Shown here: positions 20,046 to 31,230 of the stretch, piece after piece
How the letters are laid out: each line of letters opens with the position of its first letter
How positions within the stretch are numbered: the first letter of the stretch is position 1
Assembly: GCA_963210315.1 (NCBI GenBank)
Contig: OY723256.1
Coordinates: 2,294,001-2,358,000, forward strand
Length of the DNA stretch: 64,000 nt
From: Rhynchopus euleeides
Taxonomy: Eukaryota; Euglenozoa; Diplonemea; Diplonemida; Diplonemidae
Direction of reading: 5' to 3'
Notes under the pieces: generated by a model
What the model was told of the DNA's origin: nothing
Databases searched by the model: none
What the model saw: the letters and a program-made list of their open reading frames with translations, nothing else
Position numbers and translations under genes: made by a program

Positions 20046-20767
20046 ACAGAGACAAGATCCAAACGATCAGGCTTTCCCGGACGCGCGGGGTTCAACTGGT
20101 GAAGACCGTTGTTGAGAGACCGTAGCGGAGGTCGACGTAGGCTTATCGCATGCTACGGCAGGGATGAGGACTCAGCCGCCACCCCGGTGGTTTGCAGGTT
20201 GAACAGGTTGTGTGGTTCCACTGTTCAACGTAGGTCGGCCTGTCTGATAAGACTCAGCCACCCTGCGGGTCAATTTATTCCAAAAAAAGACGCCTTTGTG
20301 ACCAAAAGGCAAAATTTCCTCCCGTCAGGCTCCCGTACCACAGAGGCCCGTTGCGGGTTGCCTCTGTGTATGTGTACGTTTTGCGATGACGGGGTGTGGA
20401 ACCTGGCGTAGACCGAGCTACAACCAGGCGCCGTGGGTCAATTTTTTTAGAAAAGGCCTTGACCAAAGGTATCCCCCTAACACTTAATTGCTCTGCTTCA
20501 ACCTGAACCGACCCTCTAGGCAGCGTGAGGTGGCTACGTCGAGCCACTTCGTGGACAGCTGCAGTTCCCTTCCCTTGTGTTCCTCTGTCAGGGGAACAAC
20601 ACAATAGCAGCACTTACGTATTGTTTCATTTCAGTCAGCCAAGGAAAGTCGAGGAGTTCGAGCCGTTGAACAGTAACCAGAGGATGACAAGCAGGTTGAA
20701 TATGAAGCAGTGATCTCCTGTGTACCCTTGGACCCACATTGAACTCGAACTGAAGCCCTCAGTCGTC

Positions 20768-21050
20768 CTTGACCAGATTCAGACCCGCTTTTCCAGAACC
20801 GCACCCCCTCCCTCCACTCCAAGTGTATCCGCTGCTCATGGGCCCACGTGACCACAAAGACTTAATCGTGACTCCATAGCAAAGATGGCTACCACGCTCA
20901 AGACCATCTGTGAACAGACGGCGGTCTCCTGTTTCCAGGGGTATGGAATTACCACGAGTGTAATGCAGATACGGTAGGTGTGTCAAGAAGGTTTGCAGCT
21001 CACAGCAGGTCGTCATCTTCGTTCTGAACCTTGGTTCTGAAGTCGACAGC
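20768..21050 (+). repeat. Dispersed repeat R4, copy 2
   Basis: Same landmarks in the same order as 19745-20045: AGATTCAGACC, CCAGAACCGCACCCC, GCTGCTCATGGGCCC, AGCAAAGATGGCTACCAC and GTCTCCTGTTTCC. The rest of 21051-21555 shows nothing recognisable. Confidence 0.65.
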
Positions 21051-21559
21051 TCCTCAAGTCGGAGGCACACAAAGGATGGGTTCCGCAACTGTCCAACTAT
21101 CTACAGACTCACAGCCCAGAAGGTGCAGTCCAGGTTCCACAGAGCAAATTAAATGTTAGCATTTCTGCACAACTACCGTATCGCAAATCGCAGCGGCGGT
21201 AGAAGTGACTGACTCTAAAACGGCGAGGTATCAGTCTTGACGCTGGAAAATTCCATTCGGAAATACCAAACACATCCACAGAAAGTGGAAGGAATGGGCG
21301 CCAAGATGATGCGAACGATTTTTGGGGGGAGGAGGGGGGGGACTGCCCTGTATCGTGATACCCGTGAGGGCAAAAAAATACAGGGCAGGGAGGCACAGGC
21401 GCAGACACAACAGGGGCAACACATAGGCAGGCAACACTGGATGCAGGGCCAGAAGAAAAATGTTCTCTCGGCTGGGGAGGGAGGGGGGGAGAATTGCTGA
21501 CGAAATCGGAACGGCTCCAGAGTCACGACCCGACGATTCCAAGAGAGTGACGAGTCAAA

Positions 21560-21985
21560 AAAGTTGACGACAGTCTATTTCGACAGGAATACCTGTCGAA
21601 AATCGACAGAAATACCTGTCGAAATTGACAGTCGAAATCGACAGGTATTCCTGTCGAAATCGACTGTCGATTTTCGACTGTCGAAATCGACAGAAATACC
21701 TGTCGAAATCGACAGTCGATTTCGACAGTCGAAAATCGACAGTCGAAATCGACAGAAATACCTGTCGAAATCGACAGTCGAAATCGACTGTCGATTTCGA
21801 CAGGTATACCTGCGAATTCGACAGTCGATTTCGACAGTCGAAAATCGACCTGTCGAAACCTCTGTCGAACGACCGGTCGTCGACAGGTCGTTCGACAGGT
21901 ATTTCGACAGGTAACCTGTCGATTTTCGACTGTCGAACGACCGGTCGAAACGCATGTCGTCTGTCGATTTCGACTGGTCGACATT
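21560..21985. repeat. CTGTCGA/TCGACAG palindromic array (right)
   Basis: A longer array of the same 7-mer, spaced mainly by AAA or TTT and forming a roughly 15-bp rhythm. It lies directly inside the right terminus of the 2.5-kb element. Frames through it on both strands read as repeated Arg/Ser/Asp codons and are not genes. Confidence 0.85.
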
Positions 21986-22045
21986 GTTCCTGACAGCGCG
22001 TCGTGTACCCCCCCCCCCCCCCCCCCCCCGGACATGTCCGGCCAG

Positions 22046-23165
22046 GACCTCAATAGTTTGATTTTTGGTCCAGAAAATAGTTTGAAAATTTTTGAAATCT
22101 GGGTGCCCAAAAAAAAATTTCCTAAGACCGGCGATTTGTAGGGGGGCCCTTTCGAATTTTTTTTGGAGAAGGGTAAATTGAACGTTTTTGGCCAAATGAA
22201 GCCACTGCGACCATTCCCGGGCCTCGGAAATCAGATTTTTGCCCCTCAAATGCGGTGCCGGTCCGGACAAAAAACCGAAAAAATCGTGAAAAATGGCCCA
22301 TTTTCCCCAGCCAAAAATGGGCCAAAAATGCCCCCCGGACACCCCCAGAGACATGTCCTAATCCGGGGTGCCAGTAGGGGGGACCTTTCGATTTTTTTTT
22401 CGAGGAGAGGTCAATTGAACGTTTTTGGACATCTGAGGCCACTGCGACCATTCCCAGGCCTCGGAAATGAGATTTTTGGCCCTCAAATGGGGTACCGGTC
22501 CCCACGAAATTCCGAAAAATTCATGAAAATGGAAAGGTCCCACGCACCAAATTCTGCCCAAAAATCGTCAAAAATGGACATGTCATACGCAGCAAGGGGG
22601 CAAACCACTCCCCAATGCTCAATGATTCCACGGCAAGCCAGATTTTCTGATCAATTGGTTTGTTTGAGCATGTTCCTGGCCCTTGTTTGGAAAGTAGATG
22701 ACCCCTGGCTGGAGAGGACGGTTGTGCTCGACCGGACGGAGAGAGAACCTTCTCCATAACCACCTCCACTCCACAATGCCACAAGTGGCAGGAAGGCCGG
22801 GTGTTACAGGCCTCAACCAGGGTTCCAAGGCTCTCCACTTCCTGGCTGCGTCAGGGATCACCGGGTACAGCGAGCAGGATTCCCTGTCCTGACACCCCAG
22901 CATGTACCACCGGAAGAACCCGAAACAGCAGCCCCCCCCTCATGGGGGTTGCAAGAGGCACGGAAATCGTTCAAATCGGACCAAGTCTGAAAATTCGGCA
23001 CTTTCTTGGGTACAAATTGCGGTCCGAAATTTTCCGATTTTTTGAAAAAAGGCTAATTCTGTAAGGGGGACCTTTTCGAATTTTTTTTTTCGGGCACTTT
23101 TTCCACAAGGAAATGTCCGCCCTGTCCGCTACTGTCCACTACCGATTTCAAGGATCCTCCATTAT
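22046..23165 (+). repeat. Dispersed 1.1-kb repeat, copy II (uninterrupted)
   Basis: Collinear with 17513-18932 but lacking its two nested insertions, so it preserves both pre-insertion sites. It starts GACCTCAATAG, just after a poly-C tract and the palindrome CCGGACATGTCCGG, and ends GGATCCTCC. No protein is preserved. Confidence 0.8.
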
Positions 23166-23820
23166 TTTTTAAAAAAACCCATTTTTTTCGAAACTCCCGG
23201 TTGTTCGCACCACGCACCCCTCTCTCCCTATTACCCCCTTCACTGCCCCTCCCCCCCCCCCAACATTTCCCCACACCCCGCTTGCCCTTTGCGCCCACTC
23301 TTCTCTTAACAACAGGGGATGGTCTTGACCGCTCCGTGTCACTGTGTGTCAAACTGTGTCCCGCTGCCGCCCTATATACTGGGTGACAGCTTACCTTTTC
23401 TCACGCTACTACACTTGTGAGCAGTGGCTTTCCCCGACGATTATCTGTTCCCGCACGGAGGTATCAATGATTGAAGCACACGGCCCGCCAGTAGAGGAGG
23501 GGTGGGAGGACAGAGCGGGGGGCCACATGCATCAGGAGGCATGTGGTTCGCCCCTCCTGTTGGACGGTTACCGTCGAAGCAAAGAAAGGCGTAGGAAATC
23601 CTCCCCCACACACACACATCCCCCGCCCGACACAAAGAAACTCAATTCACAACGCAAAAAAAAGCAAATGCGTGCGGCTGATGAACCCCATCCCCAATCC
23701 TCACCCTCGCACCCCCGACCCCTCTGCGCCCCTTTGAGTGACATGTTCAGCTTCTCACAGCTGCTGGCCAACTCACGACACAGTGCTGGCCATCCTGCAG
23801 GTATCCCCTCCCACCGCCCA
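23166..23820. other. Intergenic DNA upstream of the Ser/Thr-rich gene
   Basis: Low-complexity C-rich sequence with no supportable gene. A TATA-like CCTATATACT lies near 23370, about 450 bp before the proposed start at 23821. The downstream gene's frame is open through this region from 23344 with in-frame ATGs, but that translation has no domain-like character. Confidence 0.4.
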
Positions 23821-24552
23821 ATGCTGCAGAGAACCGTGTTAGGAGGCAACGCCTTGCCGCCCATCCTGTGCATGTTTGCTGCGTGTGGGGCCTGGGCTGC
23901 CAACACCGCGACGGAGACGCTCACGGTATCTCCGTCGGCGACGCTCTCGGTGACTGCGAGTGGGACAGCGACAGATACTGTGTGGACACGTACAGCCACA
24001 CCGTCAGCATCAGAGACGGTGGATGTGGGCCCGTGTGACTCTGCGGGGTTCCCTCTAGCTGCAAACAACTCTGTGACCTTGCGTGTGGTCTCTGGGATGC
24101 CAGGTGTGTCGGGGCAGGTGCTTGCAACGCATGCAGCAGCTGTCGATGTGAGTGCCTGCAGTGCCGCCTGCGGCGGGTGCGAGGCGGTGCGCGATGGCGA
24201 CTTGGTGGCGCTCACAACCGCGTCGCAGCCATCACCGCTACTCCCATTCCTGGCGAGGTCTGTCGACGTCGGGCTGCATACCACAGTCCGCAACGCGACG
24301 CACCACCTCCTGTCTGTGCCTGTGGGTTCCCTGCCTGCCGGCAGGTACTCTGTGCACTACTGGTCGAGCAGCCCAAGGTTCCACGTCGCCTCCTTGTTGG
24401 ACCCCTTGTCAGGGACTCTTGCAGAGGAGCACGACACGAGCTTGGGCTGGCGGCGGCAGGTCATGTTTGATGTCGCGTGCGAGCAACAGTGTCGCACCCG
24501 TGTGATGCCCGATGCCTCTGTCGGCAGCGTGTGCACCACGGAGTGTGAATGA
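23821..24552 (+). CDS. Secreted Ser/Thr-rich Cys-containing protein, unknown function
   Basis: 243 residues from the ATG at 23821, chosen because it is followed directly by a good signal peptide (hydrophobic core LPPILCMFAACGAWA, cleavage probably near residue 26). The frame is open further upstream, with an in-frame ATG at 23743, but those versions would bury the signal sequence. Residues 27-65 are almost all Thr, Ser, Ala and Val in short repeats of the TLTVSPSATLSVTASG kind, which suggests an O-glycosylated stalk. The rest contains paired cysteines (ACSAACGGC; CEQQC; CTTEC), so disulfides are likely. I recognise no family. The next gene, 214 bp downstream, also encodes a secreted protein. 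Confidence 0.6.
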   Translation: MLQRTVLGGNALPPILCMFAACGAWAANTATETLTVSPSATLSVTASGTATDTVWTRTATPSASETVDVGPCDSAGFPLAANNSVTLRVVSGMPGVSGQVLATHAAAVDVSACSAACGGCEAVRDGDLVALTTASQPSPLLPFLARSVDVGLHTTVRNATHHLLSVPVGSLPAGRYSVHYWSSSPRFHVASLLDPLSGTLAEEHDTSLGWRRQVMFDVACEQQCRTRVMPDASVGSVCTTECE

Positions 24553-24765
24553 GGATTCTCAGGGTGTTCTGTCATGCGTTTCACAGGACTGTTGAACGGG
24601 GGTGCTCCGGGATGGTCTTGTGATGGTGTTCTTGAGGTTTTGGATATTTCGGCATGTGGCAGTTGCTGTCCAGCTGGACTTCAAAGTCTTTGGGCTCTCT
24701 CATACACACCACCACCCCGCAGGTCGCCTGACCACACACACATCTTCAGTCCTCAGCAGGGCAGG

Positions 24766-27279
24766 ATGCAGGCGCGCACAGGTGCTGGTGCTCGGTCGTG
24801 GCGCGGTGCCGTGGTGCTGGCGGCTGTGGCGCTGCTGTGCGGGGCCAGCCCCGACGGGCGGGATGCAGAGTCCCTCGGTGCCACGCTGCTGACGCGGGAG
24901 TCGCAGCTGTTCCCTGTGGGGCAGGCTGTGAACTACGTGGTGCTGAGTTCGATCGCCTCGGACGATGCCCGGATTGCCGGGGCCGTGCGGGACTGGGAGC
25001 AGAAGACGTGCTTCCGGTTCAGGAAGTGCCGATCGGAGGACTCGTGCCCGCGGCCGTACATCCGGATCTACGCGGGCAGCGGGTGCAGCTCGCCGATCGG
25101 ACGGACGAGGAGCGGGGTCAACACCATCTCGCTCGCACGCGGGTGCGGGTTGGGGGCTGCGGTGCATGAGTTTGGGCATTCGCTTGGGCTGTGGGGGTTA
25201 AAGCCGCCTGACGCCTGCACGTGGCGCCCCTGCTAATCCCCTCGCATTGCACTGCGCGGGGGGTGAACAGAGTCAGCGGTGGGGTGGTTACCTCGGTGCT
25301 GAAATGCCTTGTGCATGGTGCCGGAATAGCCGGGGTGGTGACCTGGTCTATGAAGGGGGAACCCTGAGCCCAAAGAACCGAGATCCCAAGACCTCCAATG
25401 GGGGCCGGGCGCCCCTCGTCCTGTGTCCTCCACGGCGACCCCCTGCGCGGGCTTCCGGGCCGGAGTAGCCCGCCTCCCTTCTGTCATAGACGGAGGTCAG
25501 ACCACCGCAGTTGCGTCTCTGTTTCACACAGTGTAACGTACAGGTGGGAGTGGCCCTAGTACGTTCGGGACGCGTATAGGACTCGCACTACGTGGGGGGA
25601 CGGGATGAAAGTCCGAAAAGGTTGGAAAAACGTAGGAGTGCATTACACACAATGTCTTCCCATGGGTAAAGACTAGCTAGTTACCCTCACTCCGCGTGGG
25701 ATCCGGAAACCCTTCTTGAGCCACCGGGTCTCCTCACACTTTAGGGGGTGGCGCCCCAGGTTGCTAACCAGCGGCAGGTTTTTGCAGAGACCTAAGGGTG
25801 TCTCTTTTCCTCACCGCAGACAACCGTGTGTGGGAATCGTGTGTAGCCACTGTTTGGGTTCAGTGTCTGGGCATGCGTGGCGCTGGGCCCACTGGTCGTC
25901 ACCTTTGCCGCTCGCCACGTAAAGTTGAATAAGGGCATTCGCTTGGGCTGTCGCACGAACAGTCGCGCAAGGACCGGGACAGCCACGTGCGTGTCGACCT
26001 CTCGCAGGTGCGCAGGGGGATGGGGCACAACTTCCAGAAGAACCCCGAGTCGGGGCGCGACCTGGGGCGGTACGACTACGGCTCCGTCATGCACTACGGG
26101 CCGCGCGGGTTTGCGATTGGGCGGCGCCCGACGATCGTGGCGCCGCAGCCCATCGGGCAGCGGGAGGGGCTGAGCGAGGGCGACGTGGCGGCCATCGAGT
26201 TCATGTACAACGGGTGCTCCCCGACCTTCTCGCGCCCACGGTGCCTGGCGTCTGTGGACGCGAGGACGACGCACGTGGTGAAGCCGTCGGCGACGTTCGC
26301 GTTGGACTTCAACGCGCTGTACGACTCGTCGCGCCCGATGCGCGTGTCGTACGGCGGCACGACGGTGCCGGCAGCACAGGTGCGCCACGCGCTGCAGGCG
26401 GGAGCGACAATCACGGGGACAGGGTTTGCGGAGGTGCAGTTCACCCCGACGGCAGGGATGGCGGGGCAGGAGTACACGCTGAGCGCCACCTTCACGGGTT
26501 CGGATGGGCCGGCAGCGACGTGCACAGTGCGTGTGCGTGTGGAGGGAGATGTGGCGACTGCTGCACCCACAGCTGCACCGACAAGCGCACCTACACCCGC
26601 ACCCACAGCTGCCCCTACACCCGAGCCGACAAACGTACCCACAGCTGCACCTACACCTGCACCTGCACCCCGGACACCGCGCCCGATCACATCTCCTGCC
26701 ACACCGCAGCCGCGGCCACGGCCAACCCGCCCACCGACAGGGGGCGGTGTGTGCGTGCGGAAGACGTTCGGGTTCAACACGGAGCGCGCCCTGCGCACTG
26801 CAGGGGCACACGTGCAGCTGAGCAGGCGCACGAAGCGGTGGGGTGCCGGGTCGATGATGATCCAGCAGACACACCACTCGTCATACTTCAAGGTGCGTGC
26901 CACGCAGGCTGCACGCTTCAGCGTGTACACACGGGTCGAGTCAGACGACGCGAGGCTGGGCTTCCGGCTGCACTCGCCGACCGGCTCGCTGGTGAAGGTG
27001 CTGCACGCGGTGCACGGGGGCCTGTTCTCCATCACGTACGCCCCGCCGCACTGGGGCGGGTGGGTGGTGTCCCCGGGCGGGCTGGTGCGGCCCAGGACGT
27101 TCCAGCGCATCGTGGTCGCGTTCGACTGGGACAGCCGCACCTACGACGTGATCATCGACGGGCGCAGTGTGGGCAGCGGGGACCTGCCGGACGGCTTCGA
27201 TGCCATCGAAACCGTGCAGATCATGGCGCACGGTGCCGCGCCTGTGTGGGTGGACGGGATGCAGCTGCTGTGCCGCTAG
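24766..27279 (+). CDS. Secreted astacin-family zinc metalloprotease, interrupted by the 741-bp element
   Basis: Coding parts are 24766-25173 and 25933-27279 (584 residues if the element and one repeat copy are left out). The ATG at 24766 precedes a signal peptide (GAVVLAAVALLCG). The catalytic domain has the astacin zinc motif HEFGHSLGLSHEQ (His134, Glu135, His138, His144) and the Met-turn SVMHYG (Met189). A beta-sandwich-like region follows (about 205-345), then a Pro/Thr/Ala linker (TAAPTSAPTPAPTAAPTPE), and a C-terminal LamG/concanavalin-like domain from about residue 390. Astacins cleave extracellular proteins and need the full zinc motif. The insertion falls between the third and later motif residues, so the genomic frame as it stands ends at 25236 without His144 or the Met-turn. 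The gene works only if the insert is removed or another allele lacks it. Confidence 0.8.
25192..25932 (-). mobile_element. 741-bp insertion element, copy 2 (inverted)
   Basis: Same element as 517-1257, in the opposite orientation to the host gene. It is flanked by GGGCATTCGCTTGGGCTG at 25174-25191 and 25933-25950, an 18-bp duplication (19 bp if the shared terminal base is counted). On the element's strand the target again ends in TGCCC next to TTATTC. The copies are both 741 bp and I noticed only one base difference (near 25319). No position within the duplication gives a GT-AG or GC-AG intron here. Confidence 0.85.
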
Positions 27280-29590
27280 GCAGGTGCTGTGGTGCGGCCT
27301 GCCGTCCCTCTGCCCTATAGAGACGCAGAGGGTGCGGCAGTGTCGGCACGCGGCCTGGCCTGTGCCAGCCTGATGCTGTGCAGTCACCCGCCCCGCATTC
27401 TGGCTTTTCACAACTTCGCAACTCCACAATTCGACAACTCCACAACCTCACAAGCCCACAGACCATGTGGCTTGTCCCTGTCCCTGACGATGTTTCCCTG
27501 CTTCTTATATCTGCCACTGCTGCTGCTGCTGGTGCAGCCTTTTTTGGTACCCGGGGGCGAACCGGGGGACTGCTACTCTCCACCTCTGCTCTTGGGGTGT
27601 CTGCTGCTTGTCGAGGTGACATGCAGGGCGGAAGCCAACGACACAGTGCTGTCGGCCACGTGTGGCAGAGGTTAGGACAGCTTTTAATTTTCCTTGGTTG
27701 GACAAACAAGCAAAGCCACCTGTGTCCCTCAGAACCGGAGGACACCTCCTCTGTGGCAAAGACAAAAACACAGGAACTGCAATGCTCAGAGCTCAGGCAT
27801 GACGGAAGGACAAGACCCACCTCAGCACACCCTCCTGGGAAGGATGGGGTGGATGCTGCCTGAGCTTACTGAGGGAAAAAGGCCAGTAGATGCCACTCTC
27901 ACAGAACTGAGACCTCTCGATGGATATCAGAAGAGATCTGCGTTCTGCTGGTCTGCTGCTGGATAGCAGGGCGGAAGCCTTTGACCCGGCTATCTGTTGT
28001 GTGTGTTGTCTTCCTGGACGCCTGGACTGGGGAGGGGGCTGGGATGATATGAAGAACTGGACAGGGTTGGAGAAATCCGAAGGGGTGATAAGCACTGGAC
28101 AGGGTAAATACGTGGAAACAATTGTAGATGGAAGGGATCTTGGATGGCTGCGGACTTCTGCTGGAAGATCCCTGACCAGGGTGGCCGTGCCAAACCGAGC
28201 TCGTAAAGAGGGACGGGACGAACGATCTGGGTGAAGGGACTGACAGCAGAAAGTGACAGGACATGTGGCACCGTTGTGTTCTGACAAAAATGGTTTGTGC
28301 CGGTTGTGTGTACCTGGGTCCTGTCAGCCCTTCCATCCAAGGGGGAATAAAACGGGGAGTAAAGGGGGGGGGGGTGATCGAAGTGCGTGTTGTTCTTTTG
28401 ATCACGGGCGCCCAAAAGCAATGACACCTCTGGGACAAGGTGCTCGTGGAAGGGGTTGGATGTATCCTTCATCAAGGTCAAAAATACCATATTTGGCGGG
28501 GGCCTTCGCTCAGAAATGCAGAGAAGTGAGCCGCCTCACAAGACAAGCGACTGCAACGTGACTCAGATTGACACACTGATACCAGGCTAAGCCACCCGGC
28601 CGAACACGGACTGGGGGTGGGGGTGAGGTCTAGAGTGGATTGAATGGGGGGAATTGCGTGGCTCGACCTACCCGTTGTCCCTGCACTCGTGGTACTGTCA
28701 CACTCGTTGTGCTAACTCTTACACGCGTTCCGGATGGTGCAAACACTGTTGTGCATGTGTATCACGAGACAATTCCTGGTGCAGCCTGCCGTGTGCCCCA
28801 TGCAGGGGCTTACTACAATTTGCTTGTTTTAGCTTGCTTGATTCATGACTTATTTGTGCAGCAGATCAACATGTTGCTGCTTGACCAGGCCCGCTTGGGT
28901 TGGTTGTGTGCTGCATGTCGGACTATGAGCTGCACTGGTGTGCCCATGTGTCTGTGTCTGTGCGTGCCCTGTGCCTGCGACTGCTCCTCAAGCGGGCGAG
29001 TCAAGCCTGCTTGCGTGGTGGGACCAGGTGCCGGCACCCATGGTTTCTATATCCGCTTCGACTTGCTTTCCTCTCTTCCTCTCTGCCCGTGTGTGCACCA
29101 AGCTGCCACCAAGCGCTGCACACACACATGGCCTGCCTATGCTGTGCCTCGTGCCGACGTGCCGCTGTGCTCTGCCTGCCAATGCACCGTCTTTCGCTAG
29201 ACGGCACACAACACGCCACCTGTGGTGTGTCTTGCCTCACCTGCTGCCTGCCGCACTGCTGCTGTCTGCTGTTGCTGCGGGCATTGTCCTTCCGCTTGGT
29301 CCACCCCTGCCATTGTGTTTCCACTGCGCGTGCTTATGACAGTGCAGCAACTCTGCTGCCTGCACGCATGCACCCTAACCCCTCCACTGCCTGGCGAAGA
29401 GCCTCGCCCACACTGCTGAATGTTTGTGCCTCAGGATACCGGCCCCATGCCCCCAGCCCCCTTTCCACTCATGAACGATCACCTGCGGCGGGTCACTTCA
29501 CTGCCGAATGCCTGTGCCACACCACACCTTGCCTCTTGTTCGCTGTCCTGCTCCATGCCCTACCATACCCAGACACACAAGGCTGTGAAG
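27280..29590. other. 2.3-kb intergenic region, no supportable gene
   Basis: Several short frames exist on both strands but none shows a recognised domain. One starting at ATG 27465 (132 codons) has a hydrophobic N-terminus (LLLISATAAAAGAAFFG) and could be a small membrane protein, but nothing supports it. The stretch has homopolymer runs, such as a G-run near 28366-28376. The part just before 29591 is probably the promoter and 5' leader of the phosphoribosyltransferase gene. Confidence 0.4.
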
Positions 29591-30463
29591 ATGGCGGCAA
29601 TCACTTTCGTGAAGACGGCTGAGGACCCTCGGTGGGAGATGCCCGACCAGGAGCACCCCGAGGTGAAGGCCATCTGCAAGGACATGATGTGGTACACCTC
29701 GAAGTTCTCGCCCAAGGATGTGCCGCGCTTCTTCGACGTGTCCGGCATCACCGAGTCGCCGAAGACTTTCCAGAAGGTCATCGACATCTTTGTGCAGCGG
29801 TACAAGGCTGCAGGCGACAAGGGCCCCACTCACATCGTCGGCTACGACGCACGCGGGTTCCTGATCGGGACCCCGGTCTCGCTGGCTCTGGGCATCCCCT
29901 TTGTGCTGCTGCGGAAGAACGACAAGAACCCTGGCGTCACGGTGACGTCGTCTGCCTACACGAAGGAGTACCTCGAGACGAAGCCGGACACCCTCTGTGT
30001 GCGTATCGGCTCCATCGATGAGAAGAGCCGCGTTGTGCTGATCGACGACCTGATCGCAACAGGTGGCACCGCCATTGCCGGGTTTGAGCTGGTGACTGCC
30101 CTGGGTGCCTCGGTGTACGAGTTTGCGTCCATGATCTCCCTGCCCATCCTCGACGGTGTGAAGAAGATTCGCGAGTTCCAGGACGGCCGCTACAAGGACG
30201 TCTCCGTGTTCACCGTCGCGCACGACTCGCACATCCCTGACTCTGCCTGCGCCGACCCCAAGGTATGCCTCCTCGCTTGCAGCCCACCACCCTCTAGCGG
30301 AGGGCGGATGCTGGGGGTTTCACATCCGCCTCCGTGCCAATGCAAGCACCTTCGAGCGACACACATGCCACCACCACCACCACAGGGCTGGGCGGAGGAG
30401 ACGCGTAACGTGTCGGCGGCGGATGCGAAGTCCATCCTGGCGAAGTACGAGTTCCCCCGGTAA
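29591..30463 (+). CDS. APRT: Adenine phosphoribosyltransferase
   Basis: Converts adenine plus PRPP to AMP and pyrophosphate (purine salvage, normally cytosolic). The PRPP-binding signature VVLIDDLIATGGT is at about residues 148-160, in the order expected for type I phosphoribosyltransferases. GYDARGFLIGTPVSLALGIPFVLLRK upstream matches the conserved APRT core, here given only as landmarks: GYDARGFL near 89-96 and PFVLLRK near 107-113. The ATG at 29591 is chosen because homology-like sequence begins soon after it; the frame is open upstream without such character. A probable intron (30263-30385) is flanked by AAG and GGC codons; without it the protein is 249 residues. This exceeds the roughly 180 of typical APRTs, with extensions at both ends as in some protist enzymes. 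Confidence 0.85.
   Translation: MAAITFVKTAEDPRWEMPDQEHPEVKAICKDMMWYTSKFSPKDVPRFFDVSGITESPKTFQKVIDIFVQRYKAAGDKGPTHIVGYDARGFLIGTPVSLALGIPFVLLRKNDKNPGVTVTSSAYTKEYLETKPDTLCVRIGSIDEKSRVVLIDDLIATGGTAIAGFELVTALGASVYEFASMISLPILDGVKKIREFQDGRYKDVSVFTVAHDSHIPDSACADPKVCLLACSPPPSSGGRMLGVSHPPPCQCKHLRATHMPPPPPQGWAEETRNVSAADAKSILAKYEFPR
30263..30385 (+). other. Probable 123-bp spliceosomal intron in APRT
   Basis: It begins GTATGC and ends CCACCACCACCACCACAG, giving a GT-AG pair with a pyrimidine-rich tail. It is a multiple of three and has no stop in frame. The frame therefore stays open if it is retained, but the encoded Pro/Cys/His-rich insert is unlike the surrounding enzyme. Confidence 0.65.
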
Positions 30464-31230
30464 GCAGTGGTGCAAAGGCGCGTGAACTGTGGAACGAAAA
30501 CTATCCGAAAACGTGTGAAAGAACAGAGCAGGAAGCAGGAATCGAGAGGTTTGCCTTCACGAAGGTGCAGGCCATGCCGCCCTGCGTTGTGCTGACTCGA
30601 TGGTGTGCGGCGCAGCCAGAGACATCAATCCTATCTCGCGATTTTTGCAGCAAAACCAAGCAGCTGCGGGTGCTCCACCTCCCAACAAGCTGCTGGCAAA
30701 CAGCGGCAAACGCTGAGGGGGGTGCCTTGCAGGCGGCGTCCTGCTGCCCCTTGTGATCCAGAGCGCGTCCTACCCACAAACCCCTTGCCCCCCCTTCTAG
30801 CTGTCATCCCTTCCCCACGCATCACGCCCTTACAACGTTACTTTTTTGAGAGTTTGGCAGGAGCCAAACTTAGGGTGAACTTCTCTCGAGCTGATGGGGC
30901 ATCAATAAACACAGACACGTGGAAGGGCATGGTGTGAGCTGCCTTTGGGGGTCACCGGCAGCAGCAGGGCTCTACGATGCGGAAGAGCGACAGTCTAAGA
31001 TAAGCAGGAGGCCTTCGTCTCGATAGTGCGGAAGAGTGTGTGCCCTGACCCACCCCCACTACCCTACCCCTGCCCTGTTTTATACTGCAGCAGGGCTCCT
31101 GCCAGTGTTATAGTCGGCAGCGCTTGGGAAACAAAATTCCAGCCTCCTCATCAGGCTGCGGAGTTGCTTTTTCGCACAAACAAAACACGTCACTGGCCCT
31201 GCCACCTGCCAACCCACTTGCCTGTTAGGG
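30464..31230. other. Intergenic, 3' end of APRT and upstream of the CblC-like gene
   Basis: No gene found. AATAAA lies at about 30903-30908, possibly a polyadenylation signal for a transcript from the left. A TATA-like TTTTATACTG lies near 31077, about 150 bp before the next start codon. Confidence 0.35.

Larger units (their letters stand above)
19463..22007. mobile_element. 2.5-kb TIR element with CTGTCGA arrays
   Basis: A perfect 16-bp inverted terminus TACACGACGCGCTGTC lies at 19463-19478 and 21992-22007, and both ends abut poly-C outside. Just inside each end are arrays of CTGTCGA/TCGACAG (about 19483-19650 and 21560-21985). The interior holds two diverged copies of another dispersed repeat (about 19745-20045 and 20768-21050). 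No transposase ORF was found. Confidence 0.65.

Noticed and set aside
27465..27863. Small membrane protein gene
   Set aside because: Hydrophobic start only; no family resemblance, and the rest is low-complexity. Mentioned in the intergenic entry instead.
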